From contig NZ_CALLXM010000074.1 in the NCBI RefSeq assembly GCF_937875265.1, forward strand, positions 1 to 25,143: 25,143 nt of DNA, written 5' to 3'. This document shows positions 15,744 to 22,117 of this stretch, piece after piece. A program made the translations under genes and the position numbers. This stretch comes from an uncultured Acetobacter sp. Its GTDB lineage: Bacteria; Pseudomonadota; Alphaproteobacteria; Acetobacterales; Acetobacteraceae. Every line of letters begins with the position of its first letter. The first letter of the stretch is position 1. The notes beneath the pieces were generated by a model, which ran no database searches, was not told the DNA's origin, and saw nothing but the letters and a program-made list of their open reading frames with translations.

Positions 15744-15794
15744 CCGCACAGTCTGAAGCCTCCCTCTTCAGGCATTTCCTTCAGATTTGTGCGG
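15744..15794 (-). repeat. Long stem-loop in the 3' region of the rcnB-like transcript
   Basis: CCGCACA (15744-15750) plus TCTGAAG (15752-15758) pair with CTTCAGA (15779-15785) plus TGTGCGG (15788-15794): 14 base pairs around a small internal loop. A CTGAAG/CTTCAG pair offers an alternative inner fold. It lies between the bidirectional terminator and the stop of the RcnB-domain gene, so it would be in the 3' untranslated part of that mRNA. Confidence 0.6.
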
Positions 15795-15837
15795 CATGGC
15801 GAACAGAGGAACGACCCCACCCGCCATTGTTTAGGCT

Positions 15838-16332
15838 TTAGTACGGGCTGCCATAAGCCCCAGCCGGGTAGCCGGGTGCAACTGGCACCATTGGTGTGAC
15901 CGGAACGACGGGCGTTACAGCCGTCATGCCTGCGTTTACAACGCCCGCAATAATGCCCGTTGTCAGAGCCGTAAGCAGGAACTGGTTGCCATAACGCATC
16001 CAGTAATATCCGCTCGGGGGTGCCCAAAGGCCGGGCTGACGCCGCCAGTCGTTAATCATCCAGCGGGATTCGCGCGGGCCATCATAACGGTCCCCACGGT
16101 TCCATCTGCGGTTCATGTCATAGGACTGTTGCGGGCCACCACGCCCATTGTTCATGCCCGGCCCACGGTTGTTATTCCCATGCTGACCACCGCCAGGTCC
16201 ACCCTGCCCACCGTGATTACCGGGTCCGCCATGGCCACCCGGCCCACCCTGACCACGCGGGTCAGCATAAGACTGGGGTGCCGCAACAGCAAAACACCCA
16301 AGGGCTAAAGCAATCATAAACTTTGTCTTCAT
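15838..16332 (-). CDS. Exported RcnB-domain protein with Gly/His/Asn-rich linker
   Basis: The C-terminal part (INDWRRQPGLWAPPSGYYWM, then a FLLTALTTGII segment) matches the RcnB domain (Pfam RcnB), named for the periplasmic E. coli protein that modulates Ni/Co efflux. Residues 1-23 are a signal peptide (ALALGCFAVAAPQSYA). Residues ~24-75 are low-complexity Gly/His/Asn/Pro repeats (GGPGGHGGPGNHGG), a plausible metal-binding or flexible linker. After the domain comes a Pro/Val-rich tail. The second ATG (16332, GAGG six bases upstream) is preferred over the one at 16344. No rcnA efflux gene is next to it, so a metal role is not established. Confidence 0.8.
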   Translation of the reverse strand: MKTKFMIALALGCFAVAAPQSYADPRGQGGPGGHGGPGNHGGQGGPGGGQHGNNNRGPGMNNGRGGPQQSYDMNRRWNRGDRYDGPRESRWMINDWRRQPGLWAPPSGYYWMRYGNQFLLTALTTGIIAGVVNAGMTAVTPVVPVTPMVPVAPGYPAGAYGSPY

Positions 16333-16350
16333 AAGAGACCTCATCTGTCA

Positions 16351-16369
16351 CAGCAGAACTGTTCTGCTG
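16351..16369. promoter_or_regulatory. Perfect 19-base palindrome just upstream of the rcnB-like gene
   Basis: CAGCAGAAC-T-GTTCTGCTG, perfectly symmetric, lies 18 bases before the ATG at 16332 and about 6 bases before its Shine-Dalgarno. It may be a repressor operator or a 5' leader hairpin. It does not match a regulator site I know. Confidence 0.5.
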
Positions 16370-16518
16370 GTGGTATGGCAAAAATTTGTCCAGAAACCAT
16401 TCTTTTCATTATTGAAATATTAAACAGCGCCTCTGTTCAAACGGGAAAACCTCGTTTCTATAAAAGTCTGGTGAACATATGCGCAGAGTATAACACTTTT
16501 TACTGATAAGGGTTTTTC

Positions 16519-16920
16519 ATGCTCAGACGTATTCTTCCGGGCCTGACACTCCTTTGTTTGAGCATACCAGGTTGCGCCTCCCATAAAGACAAAACAGCTG
16601 AAAATTCCTGCCAGAATACGATACCAGACGAGCATGGAAACCATCAGTTTGTAGCAGGCCTTGGCCGAAATATGCAAAACGCATTACCCGTCGCCCTTGG
16701 GGCCATACCTGGTGCAGGCAACTTTGCGGGCGGTCTGGCGGGGATGGGAATGCGACAGGCCATGAATGGCTTTAAACCGCATAATCACCAACCCACCTCA
16801 GATACAAACGAACAACTGGAGCAACCAGAAAAAACGGCTCCCTCTTTTCCATGTCAGCCTGAAAAAGAGACTGTGCCAGACCTGAAGGCTGACGATATTA
16901 AGATGGAAGAAGCCCGCTAA
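16519..16920 (+). CDS. Small putative lipoprotein
   Basis: A 133-residue product of unknown family. The N-terminus is a lipoprotein-type signal (MLRRILPGLTLLCLSIPGC) with the putative lipidated Cys19; the -1 Gly fits a lipobox, while the Pro at -2 is unusual. The centre has a Gly/Ala/Met-rich stretch (VALGAIPGAGNFAGGLAGMG) like glycine-zipper segments of membrane-associated proteins. The C-terminal third is acidic and Pro/Gln/Glu-rich. AAGGG lies 6 bases before the ATG. It is divergent from the RcnB-domain gene; both are envelope proteins. Confidence 0.7.
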   Translation: MLRRILPGLTLLCLSIPGCASHKDKTAENSCQNTIPDEHGNHQFVAGLGRNMQNALPVALGAIPGAGNFAGGLAGMGMRQAMNGFKPHNHQPTSDTNEQLEQPEKTAPSFPCQPEKETVPDLKADDIKMEEAR

Positions 16921-16971
16921 CCAAAAGCTGAAGCGCAGAGACACTGCACTCCGTTGTGCATCCAAGCTGTT

Positions 16972-17295
16972 TTACAAATGCGGCGACCCCAGCCAGTGAG
17001 GGCGTTTGGTTTCAACCCATGCCAGCATCTTATTAGTGATACGTTTCAAAGGAGGAACATCGTCTGAAAGGAGCAAAACGCCCAGCGGCAACATCCACAA
17101 GCCAAACACCGGCAGAATGGCAAGACAACCACCAAAAATAAAGAAAACACCCGCAGGCATACGCACCCACCGCGCTTCTGGCCGCCTTAACCAGTGAACT
17201 GCGGCTTGCATACGGGCCGGCAACCGCCTGACCAGCAGGCCTATACGCCTTTCACGGTCGTCAATTTCCTGGGTAATTTTGTGCTCTATCTGCAT
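16972..17295 (-). CDS. Small inner-membrane protein of a conserved alphaproteobacterial type
   Basis: 107 residues: a charged N-terminal part (about 1-45, HKITQEIDDRERRIG then Arg-rich), a long hydrophobic segment (46-76, PAGVFFIFGGCLAILPVFGL then WMLPLGVLLL) that could be one long span or a hairpin, and a basic C-terminal tail with WVETKRPHWL. I recall similar short proteins with the pattern MPAGV..GG...LP..G.WMLPLG..LL..DVP in related bacteria, without a known role. GGGAG lies 7 bases before the ATG, which supports the start. It converges with the lipoprotein gene. Confidence 0.72.
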   Translation of the reverse strand: MQIEHKITQEIDDRERRIGLLVRRLPARMQAAVHWLRRPEARWVRMPAGVFFIFGGCLAILPVFGLWMLPLGVLLLSDDVPPLKRITNKMLAWVETKRPHWLGSPHL

Positions 17296-17532
17296 GCCTG
17301 TACTCCCACGTATACCAAAAAGTGAGCTGTTGCATACATGCCCGCCTCACTCAAACACTACCCAAGCCCCTTACCGCAACAGCACTTAACGCAGGGAAAT
17401 GGCTTTCGTTTTCATTCCGATGGCAAAAATAACGGGAAACTCAAAAGCACACTCAGCGTCCGGCCAGCAGAAAAGTTAATCGGGCTATCGCACGGAAATA
17501 CCACCAGAATACCAAAAAATATGCAGAGAAAT

Positions 17533-17556
17533 AAATATATTATAATAGATATATTT
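17533..17556 (+). promoter_or_regulatory. Possible luxI promoter: -10 box inside an AT palindrome
   Basis: Perfect arms AAATATAT (17533-17540) and ATATATTT (17549-17556) enclose TATAATAG, which contains the consensus -10 hexamer TATAAT (17541-17546). No -35 is evident at the right distance, as is usual for activator-dependent promoters. It is 65-70 bases upstream of the preferred luxI start. The 300-base gap before luxI shows no gene and no clear 20-base lux box. Confidence 0.4.
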
Positions 17557-17582
17557 TCATCTTGAAATGGAAGGTTAATTTT

Positions 17583-17608
17583 CATTATCCGAAACCCAAT
17601 GGATAATG
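17583..17608 (+). promoter_or_regulatory. Inverted repeat across the luxI translation start
   Basis: CATTATCC (17583-17590) and GGATAATG (17601-17608) are perfectly complementary with a 10-base loop. The right arm contains the only Shine-Dalgarno-like GGA for the ATG at 17611 and overlaps an upstream in-frame ATG at 17599. A hairpin here could limit translation of luxI. Pairing is seen; control is inferred. Confidence 0.5.
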
Positions 17609-17610
17609 AC

Positions 17611-18186
17611 ATGATTAAAGTATTCACATTCTCAGAAAGAATGAAAAACTATAAAACATACGAAAACATGGTCCGGGCTCGGGCAGATGTATTTCACTCC
17701 CGCTTAAACTGGGATGTGAAAGTCGAACATGAACGAGAAGAAGATGAATATGATCGGCAATATAATCCACTTTATATTGTGGTAGAGCGACCGGATGGGT
17801 CCCATGCCACATCCATCAGACTTTTACCCACAACTGGCCCCACCATGCTGCGCAATATTTTCTGTCGTTTTTTCCCTGACTGTCCAGATATTTACGGATC
17901 AAACATTTGGGAAGTCACCAGATATTGCGCAACCTATAAAAAGGGAGATCCAGCAGCTTATACTGGAGAGCTTTTTGTAAAACTTTCTCAAATATGCCTC
18001 GATGCGGGAATTGATATTGTAACCGGAGTCTTTTTCAAACCAATGTACCGTATTCTGATGCGTTCCGGGTGGGATCCACTGCCGGTTACGACCTCAGTAT
18101 GGGACGGCAAATCCATTGTATTAGGAACGTTTGAAATGTCAGAACCGCGCATGCAGAATATCGCGCACCGCTACGCTATCTCATAA
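17611..18186 (+). CDS. Acyl-homoserine-lactone synthase, LuxI family (GinI-like)
   Basis: Makes N-acyl-homoserine lactone signals from S-adenosylmethionine and acyl-ACP. Invariant family residues are present: Arg24, Phe28, Trp34 (RARADVFHSRLNWDV), Glu43, Asp45, Asp48 (EEDEYD), Arg70 (SIRLLPT), and Glu101/Arg104 (WEVTRYC), numbered from ATG 17611. That start gives the usual MIxVF opening and 191 residues; the open frame also has ATG at 17599. It lies 62 bases upstream of a luxR gene in the same direction. In Komagataeibacter intermedius the related GinI/GinR pair controls oxidative fermentation. Base composition is AT-rich compared with the core genes, suggesting transfer. Acyl chain length cannot be read from the sequence. 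Confidence 0.93.
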   Translation: MIKVFTFSERMKNYKTYENMVRARADVFHSRLNWDVKVEHEREEDEYDRQYNPLYIVVERPDGSHATSIRLLPTTGPTMLRNIFCRFFPDCPDIYGSNIWEVTRYCATYKKGDPAAYTGELFVKLSQICLDAGIDIVTGVFFKPMYRILMRSGWDPLPVTTSVWDGKSIVLGTFEMSEPRMQNIAHRYAIS

Positions 18187-18207
18187 TAGACACGCGCGGC
18201 TCTCCCT

Positions 18208-18251
18208 CATACAGTACAGGCCCGTCCTCCAGATGGTGACTGTGCTGTATG
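18208..18251 (+). promoter_or_regulatory. Inverted repeat ending in the luxR start codon
   Basis: CATACAGTACAG (18208-18219) pairs with CTGTGCTGTATG (18240-18251): 11 Watson-Crick pairs and one G-U in RNA, with a 20-base loop. The last three bases of the right arm are the luxR ATG (18249-18251). The element fills most of the luxI-luxR gap. It has no T-run, so it is not a normal terminator. It could block luxR translation or be a binding site for the regulator. Confidence 0.55.
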
Positions 18252-18989
18252 ATATCCTCAGAATTTGATCCGCAGTTCATAGCAATCAGCGATAGAATTT
18301 TTGAAAACATTGACGAATCAGATACGCAAAATGATATTTTAAAAATCACAGAAGAAATCAGAAAATCATGTAATATTGAAAATATTACCTATGCCATGCT
18401 TTCTGCTATACCAAAAAAAAGCAAAGATCTGCCAATTATTACAACCTATAATGAAGCCTGGCAGGAATTATATCTTTCCAAAAATTTTATAAAAGATGAC
18501 CCTACTGTCAGCACACTCTTTCAAAGTGCTCTTCCTTTTGAATGGTCTGACATTGTCTGCAAAACCCCACGCGAAAGACTTGTGATGGATTTATCTCGGG
18601 AATACGGCGTGGGAGACGCCGGGCTCTCTATTCCTCTGCGCGGCCTAAAAGGCGAACTCGGGATATTGACTGTAACCAGTAACACCACACTCCTTCCCTC
18701 CTTAAAAAGCTGTTATGCACGAACATTCAGCCAGGTTGGAATCTACCTTCATGAATGGCACGCGCGCAAAGCCGGGCTAAGGGCCAGACAAGACATTCCA
18801 CGTTTATCCTCACGGGAAAAGGACTGCCTCGCGCTCTGCGCGGACGGCCTTATGGCACAACGAGTAAGCGAAAAGCTCGGCATTTCTGAAGCCGCAATAC
18901 GCCTCTATCTTTCTTCTGCCCGGAATAAATTACGTAGCCAGACAACGTGCGGTGCCGTCGCTAAGGCCATACGTCTGGGGATTATATGA
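18249..18989 (+). CDS. LuxR-family quorum-sensing regulator (GinR-like)
   Basis: An AHL-responsive transcription factor. The autoinducer-binding domain (about 20-165) has the conserved Trp71, Tyr75, Asp84, Pro85 and Trp99 (TraR W57, Y61, D70, P71, W85) and the GVGDAGLSIPLRG loop. The C-terminal LuxR helix-turn-helix (184-246) has LSSREKDCLALCADGL, the EKLGISEAAIRLYL recognition region and a VAKAIRLGII end. The recognition helix is slightly atypical (Tyr where His is common). 246 residues, normal. The ATG sits in an inverted-repeat arm and its Shine-Dalgarno (GGTGA) is weak. AT-rich like luxI. Keeping all the acyl-pocket residues argues for true AHL sensing, not a solo LuxR of other type. Confidence 0.93.
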   Translation: MISSEFDPQFIAISDRIFENIDESDTQNDILKITEEIRKSCNIENITYAMLSAIPKKSKDLPIITTYNEAWQELYLSKNFIKDDPTVSTLFQSALPFEWSDIVCKTPRERLVMDLSREYGVGDAGLSIPLRGLKGELGILTVTSNTTLLPSLKSCYARTFSQVGIYLHEWHARKAGLRARQDIPRLSSREKDCLALCADGLMAQRVSEKLGISEAAIRLYLSSARNKLRSQTTCGAVAKAIRLGII

Positions 18990-19186
18990 GGAATACCTTG
19001 AAGTTTCGAACTCACCTCGCATTTTATTCTCCTAACATGCCTGAGAAAACACCCTCTTTAAAAAGAGAAGTTTTCATTTTTTATGCTTTGAAATATATCA
19101 CACCGATCCTTAGACGCTTCAACACGCAAGCGTGTTCTGTCAACGCTGTGAAAATACGTTCCCCACAGCCTCACCTCCCTCAATAA
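18986..19186 (+). CDS. Doubtful 66-residue basic peptide overlapping the luxR stop
   Basis: The ATG overlaps the luxR TGA (ATGA) and GGGGA lies about 6 bases upstream, so translation coupled to luxR is possible. The product is basic with no recognised motif and no clear hydrophobic span. A small gene (ginA) accompanies the gin quorum-sensing genes of K. intermedius, but I cannot show a relation. Codon usage is unconvincing. Confidence 0.25.
   Translation: MRNTLKFRTHLAFYSPNMPEKTPSLKREVFIFYALKYITPILRRFNTQACSVNAVKIRSPQPHLPQ
19121..19136. repeat. Palindrome AACACGC-AA-GCGTGTT downstream of luxR
   Basis: Perfect 7-base arms with a 2-base centre; an overlapping alternative pair ACGCTT (19114-19119)/AAGCGT (19128-19133) exists. 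No T-run follows. It could be a transcript end signal for luxR or a protein site; it falls inside the doubtful 66-residue frame. Confidence 0.35.
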
Positions 19187-19390
19187 ACTTGTGCCTCGTA
19201 ACGCCTTATCAAGTTCAGTCATCGCAGAGGTCCTGCGCCTAGATAGAAGTGGTACCTTCGGGAATTATAAAATCCATTCGCGCAATGATTTTCTCATCAA
19301 AATCGCACCTTTTCAGAACTTCAGCAGCCAGAAATTACAACCATTACCATCCATCTCTATTTTTAACTGACGACACGCCATAAGTTATTT
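19187..19390. other. Intergenic region between luxR and the minus-strand receptor gene
   Basis: No supportable gene and no strong terminator. A weak hairpin is formed by GATTTT and AAAATC arms around 19290-19310, which could end the receptor transcript on the minus strand. Confidence 0.4.
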
Positions 19391-21829
19391 TTAAAATTCA
19401 GCTTTGATAGATCCGAAGAATTGACGTGGAGCGCCCAGAAGGATGGACTGGTTATTAAAAGCATTTCCATCCGTATTGTCCATCGTATACCCATTCTGCC
19501 CCATGGTAGAAACATAATGCGTATTGGCCAGATTGTAGATGTTGAGAGAAAACACCAGTTGATGCACGGAAAAACCTCGCCCCGTGCTGGCTCCGACATC
19601 GTGGAGGGTGTAGGACAGCCCCAGATCGCTCATCCAGTAAGACGATATCTTATAATCACCAACGTAATCAAAACTGCGTCGCCCATAATATTGGGCATCA
19701 ACATACGCCTGGACATTGTGCCATTCATAGGAAAGGCGCGTTTTATACATAAATTTCGGGTATGCGACGACCTGATGGCCTTTTGTGTTGTATATTGTAC
19801 CACCACTGGTGATATTCTGATCGTAAACGGAATGATTGTAGCTGACACTGTTAAACAGTGCGAGCCCCGGCAAGGGCGTGATCGTCACACCACCGTCGAC
19901 CCCGTTCATAGTCACACCTCCCACATTCTGGACTGTGGCCGTTGTGTTGGTGAGCAAAGAGCCAGATCCCGTATTCGACAGGATTTGCTGAAGACGATTG
20001 TTGAAATTCGTCCGGTAAAGATAAAGGCTGCCCTGAATTAAGTGATCCGTATAGCGGTAGCCCGCAGCAAACGTCCACGCAGTTTCAGGACGTAAAGTGT
20101 TCTTCACGGCATCATACGCTGCCTGCGATACGGCCATTGGTGCATTACTCGAATTATATCCCGACTGAGAATAAGCATGTGCATTTTCAGATATATCAAA
20201 GAAAATCTGATGGTTTTTTAAGAAGATCCAGTCAGCGCTGATATGGGGAAGAAAGGCTTTTGCCGTTGTCAGGCTCTCACTACTCGCCATAGTGGGAAAA
20301 CGCAGGGACCAATTCTGACCATCTCCCACGCGCGTGGTATTCAATATTGATTTGAAGCCAAAATGTACGGCCAGAGATCTGACCGGATGCCATGTATCCT
20401 GCACGAATGCGGTAAACGTATTCGTATTGTATTGCTGCCCCCACAGAGTGCGCCGCGGCACTCCTTTGAAGCTGCCGAAAGGGTTGAGCGGCGCGCCCTC
20501 ACCCGGCAGAGGCTCCTGGTAAGCATAGGCATACGAGGAGTAATGGTTGTTCTCATACCAAACGCCAGCAGACAGCGCATGACGAGCAATGTTGTAGCTG
20601 AAAGAAGAGATGCCACCAAAGCGTTCGACGAACGGCTTACGGACCTGCTCAAAAATTCGGCCACCATTCAGGCGAATGGTATCGTTTGCCTCCGGGCATG
20701 GGCTGGCGGTGGCATCCGAGCACGCATATGGGTTGGAATATGTACCATGACCAGTTTCCTCATGACCATACAGAGTCGTTTTCCAGCGAAGACGGTCCGT
20801 GAGCGCCAGATCCGCCGTCACACCACCAAAATAGTCCCCTGATGTCGCCGTACTATCGTAATAAGATGCATCCTTCGGGTCCGCGACATTCTTGTAAGAA
20901 GATGGATAGTTTCCCTGCGAGGCGGCATAGGCATTACTCCACGCATTGGGTAGCCCATAAAAATTATCAAGATTATAGCCGTTATTTTTCAACCAGTTTG
21001 GGCTGTAGTCCTGATAGTTGACCATCTGAAGCTGGTCCCAGTCAAAAAACGCGCTGATCTGGCTTTGCGTTCCAATTGGCTGCACCAGCTTGGCATTGAC
21101 CTGCTGCATGAACTGGCCGCCACCACCTTTCCACTTGTCTGTGTCATTGCGCATATAGGAAGCAAAAAATTTTGTTCCACTCTCATTAAGTTTTCCTGAA
21201 TCGCCCCGAAAAAATGAGTGATACATCCCATTGCTGCCAAAGGTCTGGGCGACCTGTCCGCCGACTTTGTCGCGTGGATCCGTCGAGACATAATTGATTG
21301 TTCCGCCAAGATTATTGGTGCTTGGCGTAGATTCAGCACCGGCACTTTGCGTCACATCCAGACGCTCCACATTCTCTGCCGAAATAGCCTGGAGCGGATT
21401 AAGACCATTATAATTTCGGAATGTAGGTTCACCAAGCGGAATGCCATCCAGGCTCATACCAATCTCATTCTGCACAAACCCGTGCATATATAGTTGGACC
21501 GAGTAGGTATCGAGACCCTGTGGATCGTCGGACTGAAACTGCACACCCGGCAACTGGGCCAGTACTTTCAGCGGGTTCGTACCAGGAACCTGCTGCTCCA
21601 TCACTTTCTTACCAAGCTCAACATGCGTAGCGCGCAGGATACGACGAGCGCGAACAGCGACATCTTCCCCTTTCCCGGCCTGGATCGGGCGGACGATTTT
21701 GCTGGTTTTCTGCTTCCCGCGCTCAGCATGCCCGTCCGCCGCGAAAGATGGCAGAGCGTAAGCCTGCGAAACGACAAGAAAAGGAACAATCCAGAGTTCC
21801 AACGACGAAGAGGGCACTTTCGTTGACAT
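19391..21829 (-). CDS. TonB-dependent outer membrane receptor, substrate unknown
   Basis: Large TonB-gated outer membrane transporter of 812 residues. The signal peptide (about 1-30) has the core LWIVPFLVVSQAYALPSFA. The plug domain (about 55-180) contains NPLKVLAQLPGVQFQSDDPQG, YMHGFVQNEIGMSLDGIPLG, ENVERLDVTQSAG and NNLGGTINYVSTDPRD. The barrel ends in RQFFGSIKAEF with the usual terminal Phe. ATG 21829 is chosen over the longer frame because AGG lies 7 bases upstream and the signal peptide begins there. It is divergent from the TauD-permease pair, with a shared 290-base control region lacking an evident Fur box, so a non-iron substrate such as a sulfonate, sulfate ester or amino compound is plausible but inferred. 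Confidence 0.92.
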   Translation of the reverse strand: MSTKVPSSSLELWIVPFLVVSQAYALPSFAADGHAERGKQKTSKIVRPIQAGKGEDVAVRARRILRATHVELGKKVMEQQVPGTNPLKVLAQLPGVQFQSDDPQGLDTYSVQLYMHGFVQNEIGMSLDGIPLGEPTFRNYNGLNPLQAISAENVERLDVTQSAGAESTPSTNNLGGTINYVSTDPRDKVGGQVAQTFGSNGMYHSFFRGDSGKLNESGTKFFASYMRNDTDKWKGGGGQFMQQVNAKLVQPIGTQSQISAFFDWDQLQMVNYQDYSPNWLKNNGYNLDNFYGLPNAWSNAYAASQGNYPSSYKNVADPKDASYYDSTATSGDYFGGVTADLALTDRLRWKTTLYGHEETGHGTYSNPYACSDATASPCPEANDTIRLNGGRIFEQVRKPFVERFGGISSFSYNIARHALSAGVWYENNHYSSYAYAYQEPLPGEGAPLNPFGSFKGVPRRTLWGQQYNTNTFTAFVQDTWHPVRSLAVHFGFKSILNTTRVGDGQNWSLRFPTMASSESLTTAKAFLPHISADWIFLKNHQIFFDISENAHAYSQSGYNSSNAPMAVSQAAYDAVKNTLRPETAWTFAAGYRYTDHLIQGSLYLYRTNFNNRLQQILSNTGSGSLLTNTTATVQNVGGVTMNGVDGGVTITPLPGLALFNSVSYNHSVYDQNITSGGTIYNTKGHQVVAYPKFMYKTRLSYEWHNVQAYVDAQYYGRRSFDYVGDYKISSYWMSDLGLSYTLHDVGASTGRGFSVHQLVFSLNIYNLANTHYVSTMGQNGYTMDNTDGNAFNNQSILLGAPRQFFGSIKAEF

Positions 21830-21855
21830 ACCGCACCTGATTAAAGCCACGTAAA

Positions 21856-21872
21856 AACTATTTAAAATAGTT
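21856..21872. promoter_or_regulatory. Palindrome AACTATTT-A-AAATAGTT in the divergent control region
   Basis: Perfect 8-base arms, 27 bases upstream of the receptor ATG. Together with the next bases it carries TAAAATAGTTAT (21863-21874), which recurs exactly at 22029-22040. Candidate operator for the receptor side of the divergent pair. Confidence 0.5.
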
Positions 21873-21940
21873 ATTTTTACATAAAAACATTAATTGTGTG
21901 GAATATAAGGAAAATTCTATATGTTCAATCTATTTTTTTG

Positions 21941-21955
21941 TGGAACACCATTCCA
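21941..21955. promoter_or_regulatory. Inverted repeat TGGAA-N5-TTCCA
   Basis: A 15-base symmetric motif near the middle of the 290-base divergent control region. It could be a dimeric regulator site. Known regulators with this exact pattern are not apparent to me. Confidence 0.3.
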
Positions 21956-22023
21956 AGAAAAAATACCTCGGTTCCCAGCACCAAAATTCAAGCCAACCAC
22001 CTCTTATTGAAGACATAATTCAA

Positions 22024-22044
22024 CAATATAAAATAGTTATATTG
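22024..22044. promoter_or_regulatory. Palindrome CAATATAA-AATAG-TTATATTG in the divergent control region
   Basis: Perfect 8-base arms with a 5-base centre, containing the second copy of TAAAATAGTTAT (22029-22040). It lies 74-94 bases before the dioxygenase ATG, on the side of the dioxygenase-permease promoter. Confidence 0.5.
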
Positions 22045-22117
22045 ATTTGACATACCGCATTATATCCGCGATACAACTGTACAAAGAGAGCTGGCTTAAT
22101 CTGGAGAATTCCGAGTC

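Noticed and set aside
17338..17565. 75-codon plus-strand frame before luxI
   Set aside because: No ribosome site, unlikely composition, and it runs through the AT-rich promoter palindrome.
17296..17598. Search for a canonical 20-base lux box upstream of luxI
   Set aside because: No dyad of the ACCTGT-N8-ACAGGT type was found; the palindromes present are of other types.
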